This document shows positions 24,935 to 32,414 of a DNA stretch of 64,000 nucleotides, one piece after another. Numbering within the stretch: position 1 is the first letter of the stretch; each line of letters begins with the position of its first letter. Source of the DNA: Nocardioides caldifontis. Lineage in GTDB: Bacteria; Actinomycetota; Actinomycetes; Propionibacteriales; Nocardioidaceae. Under the pieces are notes generated by a model, which made no database searches, was not told the origin of the DNA, and saw only the letters and a list, made by a program, of their open reading frames with translations. The position numbers were made by a program, and so were the translations under genes. The DNA lies in assembly GCF_008087345.1 (NCBI RefSeq), contig NZ_VHIB01000001.1, forward strand, positions 620,001-684,000, read 5' to 3'.

Positions 24935-26256
24935 GAGCCCCACCCCGGCAGCACCAGCGCGGCCCAGACGAGCAGCGGTCCGACCAGGACGACGATGACC
25001 GAGTAGGTCAGGATCTGCTTGTAGTACACGGGTTCCTCGATGGTGTCGGGCTTGTTCGCCAGCATCAGCGCGCCGTTGGTGGAGAACGGGCTGACGTCGA
25101 CGATCGTCGACGAGACCGCGAGGGCAGCGACGAACATCGCGGCGTTGATGCCGCCGTCCTCGATCAACGGCACGGCGATCGGGATGATCACCGGGAGCAG
25201 TGCGGTGGACGAGGCGAAGGCCGAGACCACGCCGCCGACGTAGCAGAGCACCAGGGCGCCGATCGCGACCGCGCCCAGCCCGGCCGCCCAGTTGCCGACG
25301 AACTCCGGGGACCCGGCGGTGGTGAGGATCGTGGCGTAGGTGCTCACCCCGGCCACCAGGAGCACGGTGGGCCAGGCGATCTGGCGCACGGCGTCCTTGT
25401 GCTCGTTGGCGCTCATCATCGCCAGCAGCACCGCGGCGGTGATCGAGACGAAGCCGATGTTCTTGTCGAACACCAGGGCGACGACCGCGACGCCCACGAA
25501 GGCAAGGAGCGTGAGCAGCTGGTCGCGTCGTACGCCGAGCGCCTGCGTGCCGCTCACCGCCGTCGCGCCCATGCCGCGGGCCGGCACGGTCTTTCCGCCG
25601 CGGTGCAGGTCCTCGGCGAGGTGGTCGTCCTCGTCGGGGTCGATGCGCATCGACATCAGCTTGCGGCCGCCGAGGAGCACGAAGAGGATCGCCGCCATCG
25701 CCGTGTTGACGAACAGGCTGGCGAGGAAGACCGCGATCTCGCTCGAGGGAAGCCCCGCGTCGGCCATCACGGAGTTGGTGATGGTGCCGTAGATGCTGAT
25801 CGGCGAGAAACCGCCGGCCTGGGCGCCGTGCACGACGAACATGCCCATCATCAGCGGGTTGATCGCGTAGCGGCCGGCGAACCCGAGGGCGATCGGGCCG
25901 ATGATCGCGCACGCCGCGGGGCTGACGGCGCCGATCGCGGTGAGCACCGCGGTCACCCCGAACATCACCCACGGGATCAGCGCCACCCGGCCGCCGACCG
26001 CCCGCACGGCCGTCCGGACGATGAGGTCGACGGTGCCGTTGTTCCTCGCGATCGCGAAGAGGTACGTCACCCCGATCAACGTCAGGATCAGGTCCCCGCT
26101 GACGCCGGCGAGGATCTCCTTCTCGTCCAGGTCCAGGGAGTACATGCCCACGAGCCACGCGGCGACGTACGCCAGCGCTCCCATGTTGATCGGCAGGACC
26201 GTGCCGACCACGAACAGGGCGACCAGTGCGAGGATCGCCACCCACTCCGGTCCCAT
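24931..26256 (-). CDS. MatC-like dicarboxylate/small-acid transporter (ion transporter superfamily)
   Basis: 441 aa. ATG 26256 chosen, with GGAGG 8 nt upstream; GTG 26265 overlaps that site. About 11-12 hydrophobic segments with a charged cytoplasmic loop near residues 220-250 (DPDEDDHLAEDLHRGGK). The SPISIYGTITNSVM and STIVDVSPFSTNGALMLA pseudo-repeat motifs match the MatC N-terminal family of malonate/dicarboxylate carriers. First gene of the operon with the CoA-transferase; divergent from a FadR-type regulator. Confidence 0.85.
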   Translation of the reverse strand: MGPEWVAILALVALFVVGTVLPINMGALAYVAAWLVGMYSLDLDEKEILAGVSGDLILTLIGVTYLFAIARNNGTVDLIVRTAVRAVGGRVALIPWVMFGVTAVLTAIGAVSPAACAIIGPIALGFAGRYAINPLMMGMFVVHGAQAGGFSPISIYGTITNSVMADAGLPSSEIAVFLASLFVNTAMAAILFVLLGGRKLMSMRIDPDEDDHLAEDLHRGGKTVPARGMGATAVSGTQALGVRRDQLLTLLAFVGVAVVALVFDKNIGFVSITAAVLLAMMSANEHKDAVRQIAWPTVLLVAGVSTYATILTTAGSPEFVGNWAAGLGAVAIGALVLCYVGGVVSAFASSTALLPVIIPIAVPLIEDGGINAAMFVAALAVSSTIVDVSPFSTNGALMLANKPDTIEEPVYYKQILTYSVIVVLVGPLLVWAALVLPGWGS

Positions 26257-26331
26257 GGGGACCACCTCCGGTAGGTCGAGTGACCGCGGTCACGTCGCTT
26301 GGATCAGTGGCCTAGCCTCTAGCCCTCTCGA

Positions 26332-26346
26332 CCTGTTGTCAATAGG
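26332..26346. promoter_or_regulatory. Probable FadR-type operator CCTGTTGTCAATAGG
   Basis: Near-perfect 15-nt palindrome (CCT-n-TTG-n-CAA-n-AGG) in the 98-nt gap between the divergent transporter and GntR genes, only 8 nt before the regulator's start. Size and symmetry fit FadR-subfamily GntR operators. It would repress the regulator itself and probably the transporter operon. Confidence 0.6.
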
Positions 26347-26354
26347 CTGTGGCC

Positions 26355-27062
26355 ATGGGCGACAAGGGGATCGCCGCGTCGATGGCGCCGCTGGCCAGGA
26401 CGCGGCTCTACGAGCAGGTGGCGGAGCAGATCTCGCGCTGGATCCAGGAGCACGGGCTGCGGCCCGGTGACCGGCTCCCGCCGGAGCGTGAGCTCGCCGC
26501 CCGGCTCGGCGTCAGCCGGGCGACGCTGAGCCAGGCCCTCGTCGCCCTCGAGGTGATCGGCGCCGTCGCCGTCCGCCACGGGGACGGGACGGTCGTCGCC
26601 GAACCGCCCGCCGCCGCCCGCATCGTCGAGGCGGTGCGCGCGCACGCCGGACGGCTGCCCGAGATCATCGAGACCAGGGACGCCCTCGAGACCAAGATCG
26701 CCGAGCTCGCTGCCCGGCGGCGCACCGAGGCCGACCTCGCCCGGATCGACGACGCGCTGCACGTGATGGAGGCCGACGTCGACGCCGGTGGTCGGGGCGT
26801 CGAGGGCGACGAGCTGTTCCACGCCGCGGTCACCGCTGCGGCGCACAGCCTGCTGCTCTCCCGGCTGATGGGCGAGATCGCCGACCTGATCCGGGAGACC
26901 CGCATCGAGTCGCTCTCCCAGCCGGACCGGCCGCGCTCGTCGCTGGCCGGCCACCGTGCCATCGCCGAGGCGATCCGCGCCGGCGACCCGGAGGCCGCCG
27001 CACGCGCCATGCACGCCCACGTCGAGATGGTCAGCGACGTGGCCGTCCTGCGGGCCCGGTGA
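26355..27062 (+). CDS. GntR-family regulator, FadR subfamily
   Basis: 235 aa from ATG 26355 (GTG 26349 also in frame; no clear ribosome site for either, so the message may be leaderless). Winged HTH in residues 12-80 (LYEQVAEQISRWI, RLPPERELAARLGVSRATL), then the FCD helical ligand domain with FHAAVTAAAHS and a metal-site-like H in GHRAIAEAI. Divergent from the carboxylate transporter/CoA-transferase pair and overlapping a TauE-like gene. Probably senses the imported acid or its CoA ester. Confidence 0.92.
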   Translation: MGDKGIAASMAPLARTRLYEQVAEQISRWIQEHGLRPGDRLPPERELAARLGVSRATLSQALVALEVIGAVAVRHGDGTVVAEPPAAARIVEAVRAHAGRLPEIIETRDALETKIAELAARRRTEADLARIDDALHVMEADVDAGGRGVEGDELFHAAVTAAAHSLLLSRLMGEIADLIRETRIESLSQPDRPRSSLAGHRAIAEAIRAGDPEAAARAMHAHVEMVSDVAVLRAR

Positions 27063-27820
27063 CGCCCCTCGAGCAGCTGGCGGTGCTCGCCGCGGGGCTG
27101 GGGTCGGGGATCCTCACCTCGACCGTCGGTGTCGCGTCCCTGCTCAGCTTCCCTGTGCTCGTCGCCGTCGGCCTGCCGCCCGTCGTCGCCAACGCGTCCA
27201 ACACCGTCGGGCTCACTCCCGGGGCGCTCAGCGGCTCGTGGGGCTACCGCACCGAGCTCCGCGAGCACCCGCGGGTCACCGCCGCCGTGCTCGGCACCTG
27301 CGCGGTCGGCTCGGTCGCCGGGGCGGTGCTGCTGCTTGCCCTGCCGGCCGCGGTGTTCGAGGGCATCGTGCCCTGGCTGATCCTCGGCACCTGCCTGCTC
27401 GTCGGCGCGCAGCCGCGGCTGTCCGGGTGGCTGCGGACCCGGCGGGGCGAGGAGGTGCCGGAGCGGCTGCACATGTCCTCGCCCACGCTGGGGTTCGCCA
27501 CCCTGACCGGCGTCTACGGCGGCTACTTCGGCGCCGGCTCCGGCGTGATGATGCTGGCCGTCCTCGGCCTCGGCACCGACCTGCCGTTCCGCGTCGCCAA
27601 CGCGCTCAAGACGCTCGCCGTGCTGGCGGCGAACCTCGTCGCCACGGTGATCTTCCTGGTCGCCGCCGACCTCGAGTGGCGCGCGGTGGCGCTGCTCGCG
27701 GCCGGCTCGATCTGTGGCGGGTACGTCGGTGCCCGCATCGGTCGACGGCTGCCGGCGCCCTTGCTGCGCGCGGGGATCGTCGTCGCGGGGGTCAGCGCCG
27801 CCGTGCTGCTCTGGCGCTGA
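27059..27820 (+). CDS. TauE/SafE-family membrane exporter
   Basis: 253 aa from GTG 27059, overlapping the GntR stop (GTGA). About eight hydrophobic segments, with TauE-like repeats GSGILTSTVGVASLLSFPVL near the N-terminus and GVYGGYFGAGSGVMMLAVLGLG in the second half. Exports small anions such as sulfite or organosulfonates in characterised relatives. Coupling to a regulator of a carboxylate pathway raises the possibility that the carboxylate contains sulfur, but no desulfonating enzyme is adjacent. Confidence 0.83.
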   Translation: MTPLEQLAVLAAGLGSGILTSTVGVASLLSFPVLVAVGLPPVVANASNTVGLTPGALSGSWGYRTELREHPRVTAAVLGTCAVGSVAGAVLLLALPAAVFEGIVPWLILGTCLLVGAQPRLSGWLRTRRGEEVPERLHMSSPTLGFATLTGVYGGYFGAGSGVMMLAVLGLGTDLPFRVANALKTLAVLAANLVATVIFLVAADLEWRAVALLAAGSICGGYVGARIGRRLPAPLLRAGIVVAGVSAAVLLWR

Positions 27821-27831
27821 CCGGTCGATCA

Positions 27832-27871
27832 GTCGCGTCAGGTCGCGGCAGGTCGCGTCAGGTCGCGTCAG
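27832..27871 (+). repeat. 10-bp tandem repeat GTCGCGTCAG x4
   Basis: Four consecutive copies of a 10-bp unit, the second with one mismatch (GTCGCGGCAG). It fills almost the whole gap between two convergent genes and touches the stop codon of the secreted endonuclease-fold gene. Probably a slippage-prone minisatellite. Confidence 0.85.
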
Positions 27872-29016
27872 GGCAGCCCGATGTCGGCCATGACGAGGTT
27901 GTGGTCCGAGGGGATCGGCCGCTTCATCCGCAGCGTCCTCGGGTGGAACTCGACCACGGTCTTCCACTTGTACACCGGCAGCCGGTTCGAGGCGAAGATG
28001 TAGTCCAGGTACGCCGCGCCGAGCTTCCGGTTGTCCTCGTGGCCGAACATGCTGACCTTCGGCCGGCCGCGGTTGTAGGAGCTGATCCACGCGTTGACGG
28101 TCTTCCGGGATCGCCGGTCCTTGATCCGGGCGACGCGGTAGCGCTGGTTGAGCACGTCGCCGAAGCCGTTCCGCCGCATGCGCGGCAGGAGCTTCTTCGT
28201 GATCGGGTTGTACTTCGAGGCGTTCATGTCGCCGGTCGCCACGATCGGGAGGTTGTTCTTCCCCTTGAGCACGTGGAGGTGGCGGATCATCTGCTTCCAC
28301 TGCCGGATCTTGGCCTTCTGGTTGGACGAGGTGATGTGCGTGGTGGTGAACAGGAACCGCTTGCCGGTGCGCCGGACCTCCATCACCGCCCACACGAGGG
28401 AACGGTTGCCGGCGGTCTTGCGGTAGCGGATCGCTCCGCTCCGCACGACGCGGTAGCGCTCGGAGTCGTAGAGGATCCGCGTCGCCTTCGAGGCCCCGCG
28501 GTCACGGTGCACGCACCGCTTGCCGCTGAAGGCGTTCCGGCAATTGTGCGCGGCGCGGGAGGTGAGCCGGTAGGGGACACCGGCCTTGGCGAGCGCACGC
28601 CTGAGGTCGAGGTACTGGTTCCACCCGTGCTTCCAGATCCCGCCGGGCCCGTTGTTGGCCTCCTGGATGCCGAGCACGCCGATGCGGTGGCGGACCACCT
28701 GGCGCACGATCGCCGCACGCCGCTTCGGCCAGGTCTTGCGGGCCTTGCGGTCGAAGATGACGTTCTTGATGTTGAAGCTGCCCACCCGGATCACCGACCG
28801 GCGCCGTTCGGTGCGGGACTCCGCATCCCCCTCGGGGTCCGGCTCCGGCTGGGTCGTGGGCTCGTCAGCAGGCGTCGCGGACGGTGGCTGGGACGGCGTT
28901 GCCGTGGGCTCCGGCACGGGCACCGGGTCGGCAGACGCGGGCAGCTGGTGGGCCGGCGCGAGGAGGCCGATCAGGACGAGGGCGGACGTTCCGGCAGAAA
29001 GGCGAAGTCGGAGCAC
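27868..29016 (-). CDS. Secreted endonuclease/exonuclease/phosphatase-fold protein
   Basis: 382 aa from GTG 29016, with GGTGGGG just upstream. Signal peptide (LSAGTSALVLIGLLAPAHQLPASA), then a Pro/Glu-rich linker of about 50 residues, then the EEP catalytic domain: VGSFNIKN, QEANNG, FTTTHITSS, ATGDMNASKYNP and a terminal SDHNLVMADI. These carry the metal Asn/Glu, catalytic Asp/Asn and the final Asp-His pair of the DNase I/exonuclease III/phosphodiesterase superfamily. Very basic composition of the catalytic part is compatible with nucleic acid binding. Likely an exported nuclease or phosphodiesterase. Confidence 0.87.
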   Translation of the reverse strand: MLRLRLSAGTSALVLIGLLAPAHQLPASADPVPVPEPTATPSQPPSATPADEPTTQPEPDPEGDAESRTERRRSVIRVGSFNIKNVIFDRKARKTWPKRRAAIVRQVVRHRIGVLGIQEANNGPGGIWKHGWNQYLDLRRALAKAGVPYRLTSRAAHNCRNAFSGKRCVHRDRGASKATRILYDSERYRVVRSGAIRYRKTAGNRSLVWAVMEVRRTGKRFLFTTTHITSSNQKAKIRQWKQMIRHLHVLKGKNNLPIVATGDMNASKYNPITKKLLPRMRRNGFGDVLNQRYRVARIKDRRSRKTVNAWISSYNRGRPKVSMFGHEDNRKLGAAYLDYIFASNRLPVYKWKTVVEFHPRTLRMKRPIPSDHNLVMADIGLP

Positions 29017-29062
29017 AGGTCCCCACCTTCCCGACACGAAGGAACTTTGTCCAGTTGACGAG

Positions 29063-29108
29063 AAAAAATGCGGGGAGCCCCCGACCACTTCGGTCGAGGG
29101 CTCCCCGC
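29063..29108 (-). terminator. Rho-independent terminator of the APC permease gene
   Basis: Stem arms GCGGGGAGCCC..CGACC and GGTCG.GGGCTCCCCGC (29070-29086 and 29092-29108) around a 5-nt loop, followed on the minus strand by a run of six T (29068-29063). Located 28 nt past the permease stop. The strongest intrinsic terminator in the window. Confidence 0.92.
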
Positions 29109-29135
29109 GTCGTGCTGCGGTGCGGTGACGGTCCG

Positions 29136-30662
29136 TCAGCGACGGGCGCCCACCGTCGGGCGGTCGCCCGGGATCGCGTCGGAGTACGGCGCCTCGCTCC
29201 GCCCGTACGTCGGGTGGACGGCCATGTAGACCAGGCCGAACCCGACCACGATGGCGGCCGAGATCCACACGATCCAGTTGTCGTACCACGGGACGTCGGG
29301 GGTCCGCGGCCACGCCATGTTGATCATCGCGATGACGCCGTAGGCCAGCGCTGCGATGTTCACCGGAAGCCCCCACTGGCCGAGGGTGTACTTGCCCGAC
29401 GGCACCCAGCCCTTCAGGCGGGCGCGCAGCGCGGCGAGCACCACCATCTGGAAGCCCAGGTAGATGCCGAAGGCCGCGAAGCTGATGATCTTGACCAGCG
29501 CGTCCTCGCTCACCTTGGAGCCGATGACGATCACGGCCGGCACGATCGCCGCGACCAGCAGGGCGTACGGCGGGACGTGGCGCGCGGCCGAGAACTTCTT
29601 CAGCAGCGCCGAGCCGATGATCATGTCGTCGCGGCCGTAGGAGTAGGCGAGCCGGGAGGCCGCGGCCTGCAGGCTCATCGCGCAGGAGAGGAACGAGATC
29701 AGCACGACGGCGAGGACGATCTTCGAGCCGAAGCTGCCGAACGCGTCGGTCAGCACGGCGCCCACCGGGTCGGGGTTCTCGCCCGAGATCACCGCGCCGA
29801 TGTCGGAGATCGACAGGATCAGCGAGAGGCAGACGAAGGTCGCGGCGGCACCACCGATGTAGATGGTGCGGCGCATCGCCTTCGGGATGATGCGGCCCGG
29901 GTCCGGGACCTCCTCGGCCACGTCGCCGCAGGCCTCGAAGCCGTAGTACTGGTAGACACCGAGCAGGGCGGCCGCCGCGAACGCGGGCAGGTAGCTGCCG
30001 TCCCCCTCGGTGCCGAAGGTGTCGAACAGGACGCCGAGCGACTGCTCGCGGTGGGAGACCAGGAGCCAGACGCCCACGACCAGGGCGCCGATGAGCTCGG
30101 CCGCGAAGCCGAACATCGCCACCGTGGCGAGCACCTTGGTGCCGAGCAGGTTGACGATCGTGGCGACGGCGAGGACACCGAGCGCACAGAGGATCGTGGT
30201 GTTCACCGTCGACTCGAACTCGAGCATCGTGGCCAGGTACGGACCGGCGCCGTAGGTCACCGAGGCGATCGTCGTCAGCAGCGCGACGAAGTAGACCCAC
30301 CCGGTCATCCAGGCGTACTTGCGGCCCCACAGCCGTCGCGCCCACGGGTAGACGCCGCCGGCGACGGGGAACTGCGCGACGACCTCGCTGAAGACGAGCG
30401 CGACCAGCAGCTGGCCGAGCCCGACGATCACGAGGCTCCAGATCATCGGCGGGCCGCCGGCCATCAGCGAGACGGCGAAGAGGCTGTAGATGCCGACCAC
30501 CGGCGACAGGTAGGTGAAGCCCAGCGAGAAGTTGGCCCACGGGCTCATCTCCCGCTTGAACTCCGACTGGTAGCCGAGGTTGGCGAGGTGGTGGGCATCG
30601 GCGTCGCGGTGGTGGAGGTAGTCGTCCTCCGCCTGCGAGCCGGCTGGTGTGGTGTCTGTCAT
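29136..30662 (-). CDS. APC-superfamily amino acid/amine permease
   Basis: 508 aa from ATG 30662 with GGGAG 5 nt upstream. Twelve or so membrane helices; N-terminal MSPWANFSLGFTYLSPVVGIYS and VAQFPVAGGVYPWARRLWGRKYAW are typical of amine/GABA-type APC permeases. The GFEACGDVAEEVPDP segment in helix 6 region is conserved in polyamine and ethanolamine transporters. Divergent from a GntR regulator and the amine-degrading P450 operon, so it likely imports the amine or aminoacid that operon consumes. Confidence 0.9.
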   Translation of the reverse strand: MTDTTPAGSQAEDDYLHHRDADAHHLANLGYQSEFKREMSPWANFSLGFTYLSPVVGIYSLFAVSLMAGGPPMIWSLVIVGLGQLLVALVFSEVVAQFPVAGGVYPWARRLWGRKYAWMTGWVYFVALLTTIASVTYGAGPYLATMLEFESTVNTTILCALGVLAVATIVNLLGTKVLATVAMFGFAAELIGALVVGVWLLVSHREQSLGVLFDTFGTEGDGSYLPAFAAAALLGVYQYYGFEACGDVAEEVPDPGRIIPKAMRRTIYIGGAAATFVCLSLILSISDIGAVISGENPDPVGAVLTDAFGSFGSKIVLAVVLISFLSCAMSLQAAASRLAYSYGRDDMIIGSALLKKFSAARHVPPYALLVAAIVPAVIVIGSKVSEDALVKIISFAAFGIYLGFQMVVLAALRARLKGWVPSGKYTLGQWGLPVNIAALAYGVIAMINMAWPRTPDVPWYDNWIVWISAAIVVGFGLVYMAVHPTYGRSEAPYSDAIPGDRPTVGARR

Positions 30663-30866
30663 CGTGACTCCCAGGTGTGCCAGGCGGTGCCTCCGCCGGC
30701 AGGGCTGAGCACTCCGGACGTGCGTGCTCGGCTGAGCGGGAAACCTACAAGCGTGGCGGATTTGCTGGCAAGGGGTCGATCGGGCAGTTTTCTCTGGGAC
30801 GCTGGGCGCGGCATTGTTCAGCCCTGAGGTTCCCGAACGTGCCGTCGACGTGTGGAGGTGGGGGTC
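30663..30866. promoter_or_regulatory. Divergent intergenic region, APC permease / GntR
   Basis: 204 nt without a gene. Promoters for both directions must be here. I saw no long palindrome; the stretch GCAGTTTTCTC (30784-30794) is the only AT-leaning patch. Confidence 0.3.
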
Positions 30867-31610
30867 GTGTCCTTCGACCTGACCTCGTTGATCGCGCCGC
30901 TGGCGTCGGCCGGCAGGGCGGAGGAGGTGACCCTCCGGCTCACCGAGGCGATCCATCTCGGCATCCTCGGTGACGGTCAGCAGCTGCCCGCCGAGTCGGA
31001 GTTCGCCCAGCAGCTGGGGGTCTCTCCGATGACCCTGCGCGAGGCGATCGCCAATCTCCGGGACCAGGGACTGGTCGAGACCAGGCGGGGACGCAGCGGC
31101 GGCACCTTCGTGCGCCGCGCGCTCGAGCCGCCGACCGCCCCGGACCGGCGTCGGCTGCAGGGGATGACCGTCTCCTCGCTACGCGACCTCGCCGACGAGC
31201 TCGCGGCGGTCTCGGGTGCCGCCGCACGGCTCGCCGCCGACCGGTGCACCCCTTCCGACCTGCGGAGGATCTACTCGCTCGTCGAGCAGATGGCCGGCGC
31301 GACGACCCGTGGCAGCCGGATGAAGGCCGACAGCCGGTTCCACATCGAGGTGGCGATGAGCTCGCAGTCCGAGCGGCTGACGCGCCACGAAGTGCGGCTG
31401 CAGGGTGAGATCGCCGGGCTGCTGTGGCTCGGCTCGCTCCCGGAGGAGGAGGTCGGCGCGATGGCGCGCGAGCACCACGAGATCGCCACCGCGATCGCGG
31501 AGGAGAACGGCGAGCGCGCGCGGTTGATGGCCGAGCGCCACGTGCGGCGCAACCTGCGCCGGATCATCGCCTCGCACCTCGCGCTCGTCGACACCGGCGG
31601 TGCCGCATGA
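30867..31610 (+). CDS. GntR-family regulator, FadR subfamily
   Basis: 247 aa. GTG 30867 is favoured because GGAGG lies 8 nt upstream; GTG 30852 would place that site inside the gene. The winged HTH occupies residues 20-85 (LRLTEAIHLGIL, LPAESEFAQQLGVSPMTLREAIANL), followed by an FCD domain with DSRFHIEVA and EHHEIATAI. Cotranscribed with a Cache-domain protein and upstream of the P450 operon. In mycobacterial cyclic-amine loci a GntR-type repressor controls the P450 gene; the palindrome at 32337 is a candidate site for this one. Confidence 0.92.
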   Translation: MSFDLTSLIAPLASAGRAEEVTLRLTEAIHLGILGDGQQLPAESEFAQQLGVSPMTLREAIANLRDQGLVETRRGRSGGTFVRRALEPPTAPDRRRLQGMTVSSLRDLADELAAVSGAAARLAADRCTPSDLRRIYSLVEQMAGATTRGSRMKADSRFHIEVAMSSQSERLTRHEVRLQGEIAGLLWLGSLPEEEVGAMAREHHEIATAIAEENGERARLMAERHVRRNLRRIIASHLALVDTGGAA

Positions 31611-32314
31611 GCGCAGGGAAGCCTGCCGGCTTCGACACGGCCCTCGCAGGCATCGAGCGGCTCTTCGACGGCCACCTCGGCCGGCTCCGCCAGCTCGCCG
31701 CCCACGTCGCCGAGGCGGCCGGACGCGGTCCGCTCACCGAGCGACGCATCGAGCCGGTCCGTGACGAGCTCCTCCGGTGGCTCGACGAGGACGAGGTCGC
31801 CTGGGGGTACGGATTCGTCGCGGCGCCCGGGGTGGTCGACGGCAAGCCGAGGTACCTCTTCTGGTTCCAGCGGACCGGCCGCGAGTTCCGCCGGCTCCAG
31901 CTCAACTTCGACATCGACGACGTCAACGTCTACGACTACCTGCACATGGACTGGTACGCCGGCGCGGCGCAGAAGCGCGGCGAGGTGGTGCACGGTCCCT
32001 GGGTGGACTACACCGGCTCCGGCCAGTACGTCCTGACCGCGGCGGTCCCCGTCACGTACGGCGATCAGTTCCTCGGCATCGCCGGCGGTGACCTCCTCGT
32101 CAGCAGGCTCGAGCGGCGGCTGCTCCCGACGCTGAAGTCGGTGGCGGCCGAAGCCGTGCTGGTCAACGCGAACCGGCAGGTCGTGGTCTCCAACTCCCCG
32201 CGCTGGATCCCCGGCGACCGGCTCCGCACCCACCCGCTGGACAGCGACGTCTTCAGCACCGTCGCCCCGGTCGTCGAGGGCAGCGGCTGGGCGCTCGCGG
32301 TCCCCTCGGCCTGA
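31607..32314 (+). CDS. Soluble Cache (PDC)-domain protein
   Basis: 235 aa from ATG 31607, overlapping the GntR gene (ATGA). No signal peptide or membrane helix. Residues 60-190 show a Cache pattern: LFWFQRTG, MDWYAGAAQ, HGPWVDYTGSGQYVLTAAVPV and FLGIAGGDLLVSRLE. Cache domains normally sense extracellular amines, amino acids or carboxylates in receptors; here it is a free cytosolic domain paired with a regulator. It may be a ligand-binding accessory to the GntR protein. Function not established. Confidence 0.75.
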   Translation: MSAGKPAGFDTALAGIERLFDGHLGRLRQLAAHVAEAAGRGPLTERRIEPVRDELLRWLDEDEVAWGYGFVAAPGVVDGKPRYLFWFQRTGREFRRLQLNFDIDDVNVYDYLHMDWYAGAAQKRGEVVHGPWVDYTGSGQYVLTAAVPVTYGDQFLGIAGGDLLVSRLERRLLPTLKSVAAEAVLVNANRQVVVSNSPRWIPGDRLRTHPLDSDVFSTVAPVVEGSGWALAVPSA

Positions 32315-32336
32315 TCGACCGGGTGGATCGGTTCCG

Positions 32337-32374
32337 GTCAACCTGTTGACATCAAACCGCCAGGGTTAGAGGAT
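32337..32374 (+). promoter_or_regulatory. Promoter and operator of the P450 operon
   Basis: GTCAAC-CT-GTTGAC (32337-32350) is a perfect 6+6 inverted repeat that overlaps a TTGACA -35 hexamer (32346-32351). GAGGAT at 32369-32374 would be the -10 with 17-nt spacing. A repressor bound here would block RNA polymerase. The neighbouring GntR protein is the obvious candidate. Confidence 0.6.
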
Positions 32375-32414
32375 TTCGCCCACTCGACGTTCCCGACAGA
32401 GAGCCGAGCCCTCT

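Noticed and set aside
24820-26274. 484-codon + strand frame opposite the MatC-like transporter
   Set aside because: His/Arg/Asp-rich shadow, no motif.
27832-27871. CRISPR array
   Set aside because: The 10-bp unit has no spacers and no cas genes are near; simple tandem repeat.
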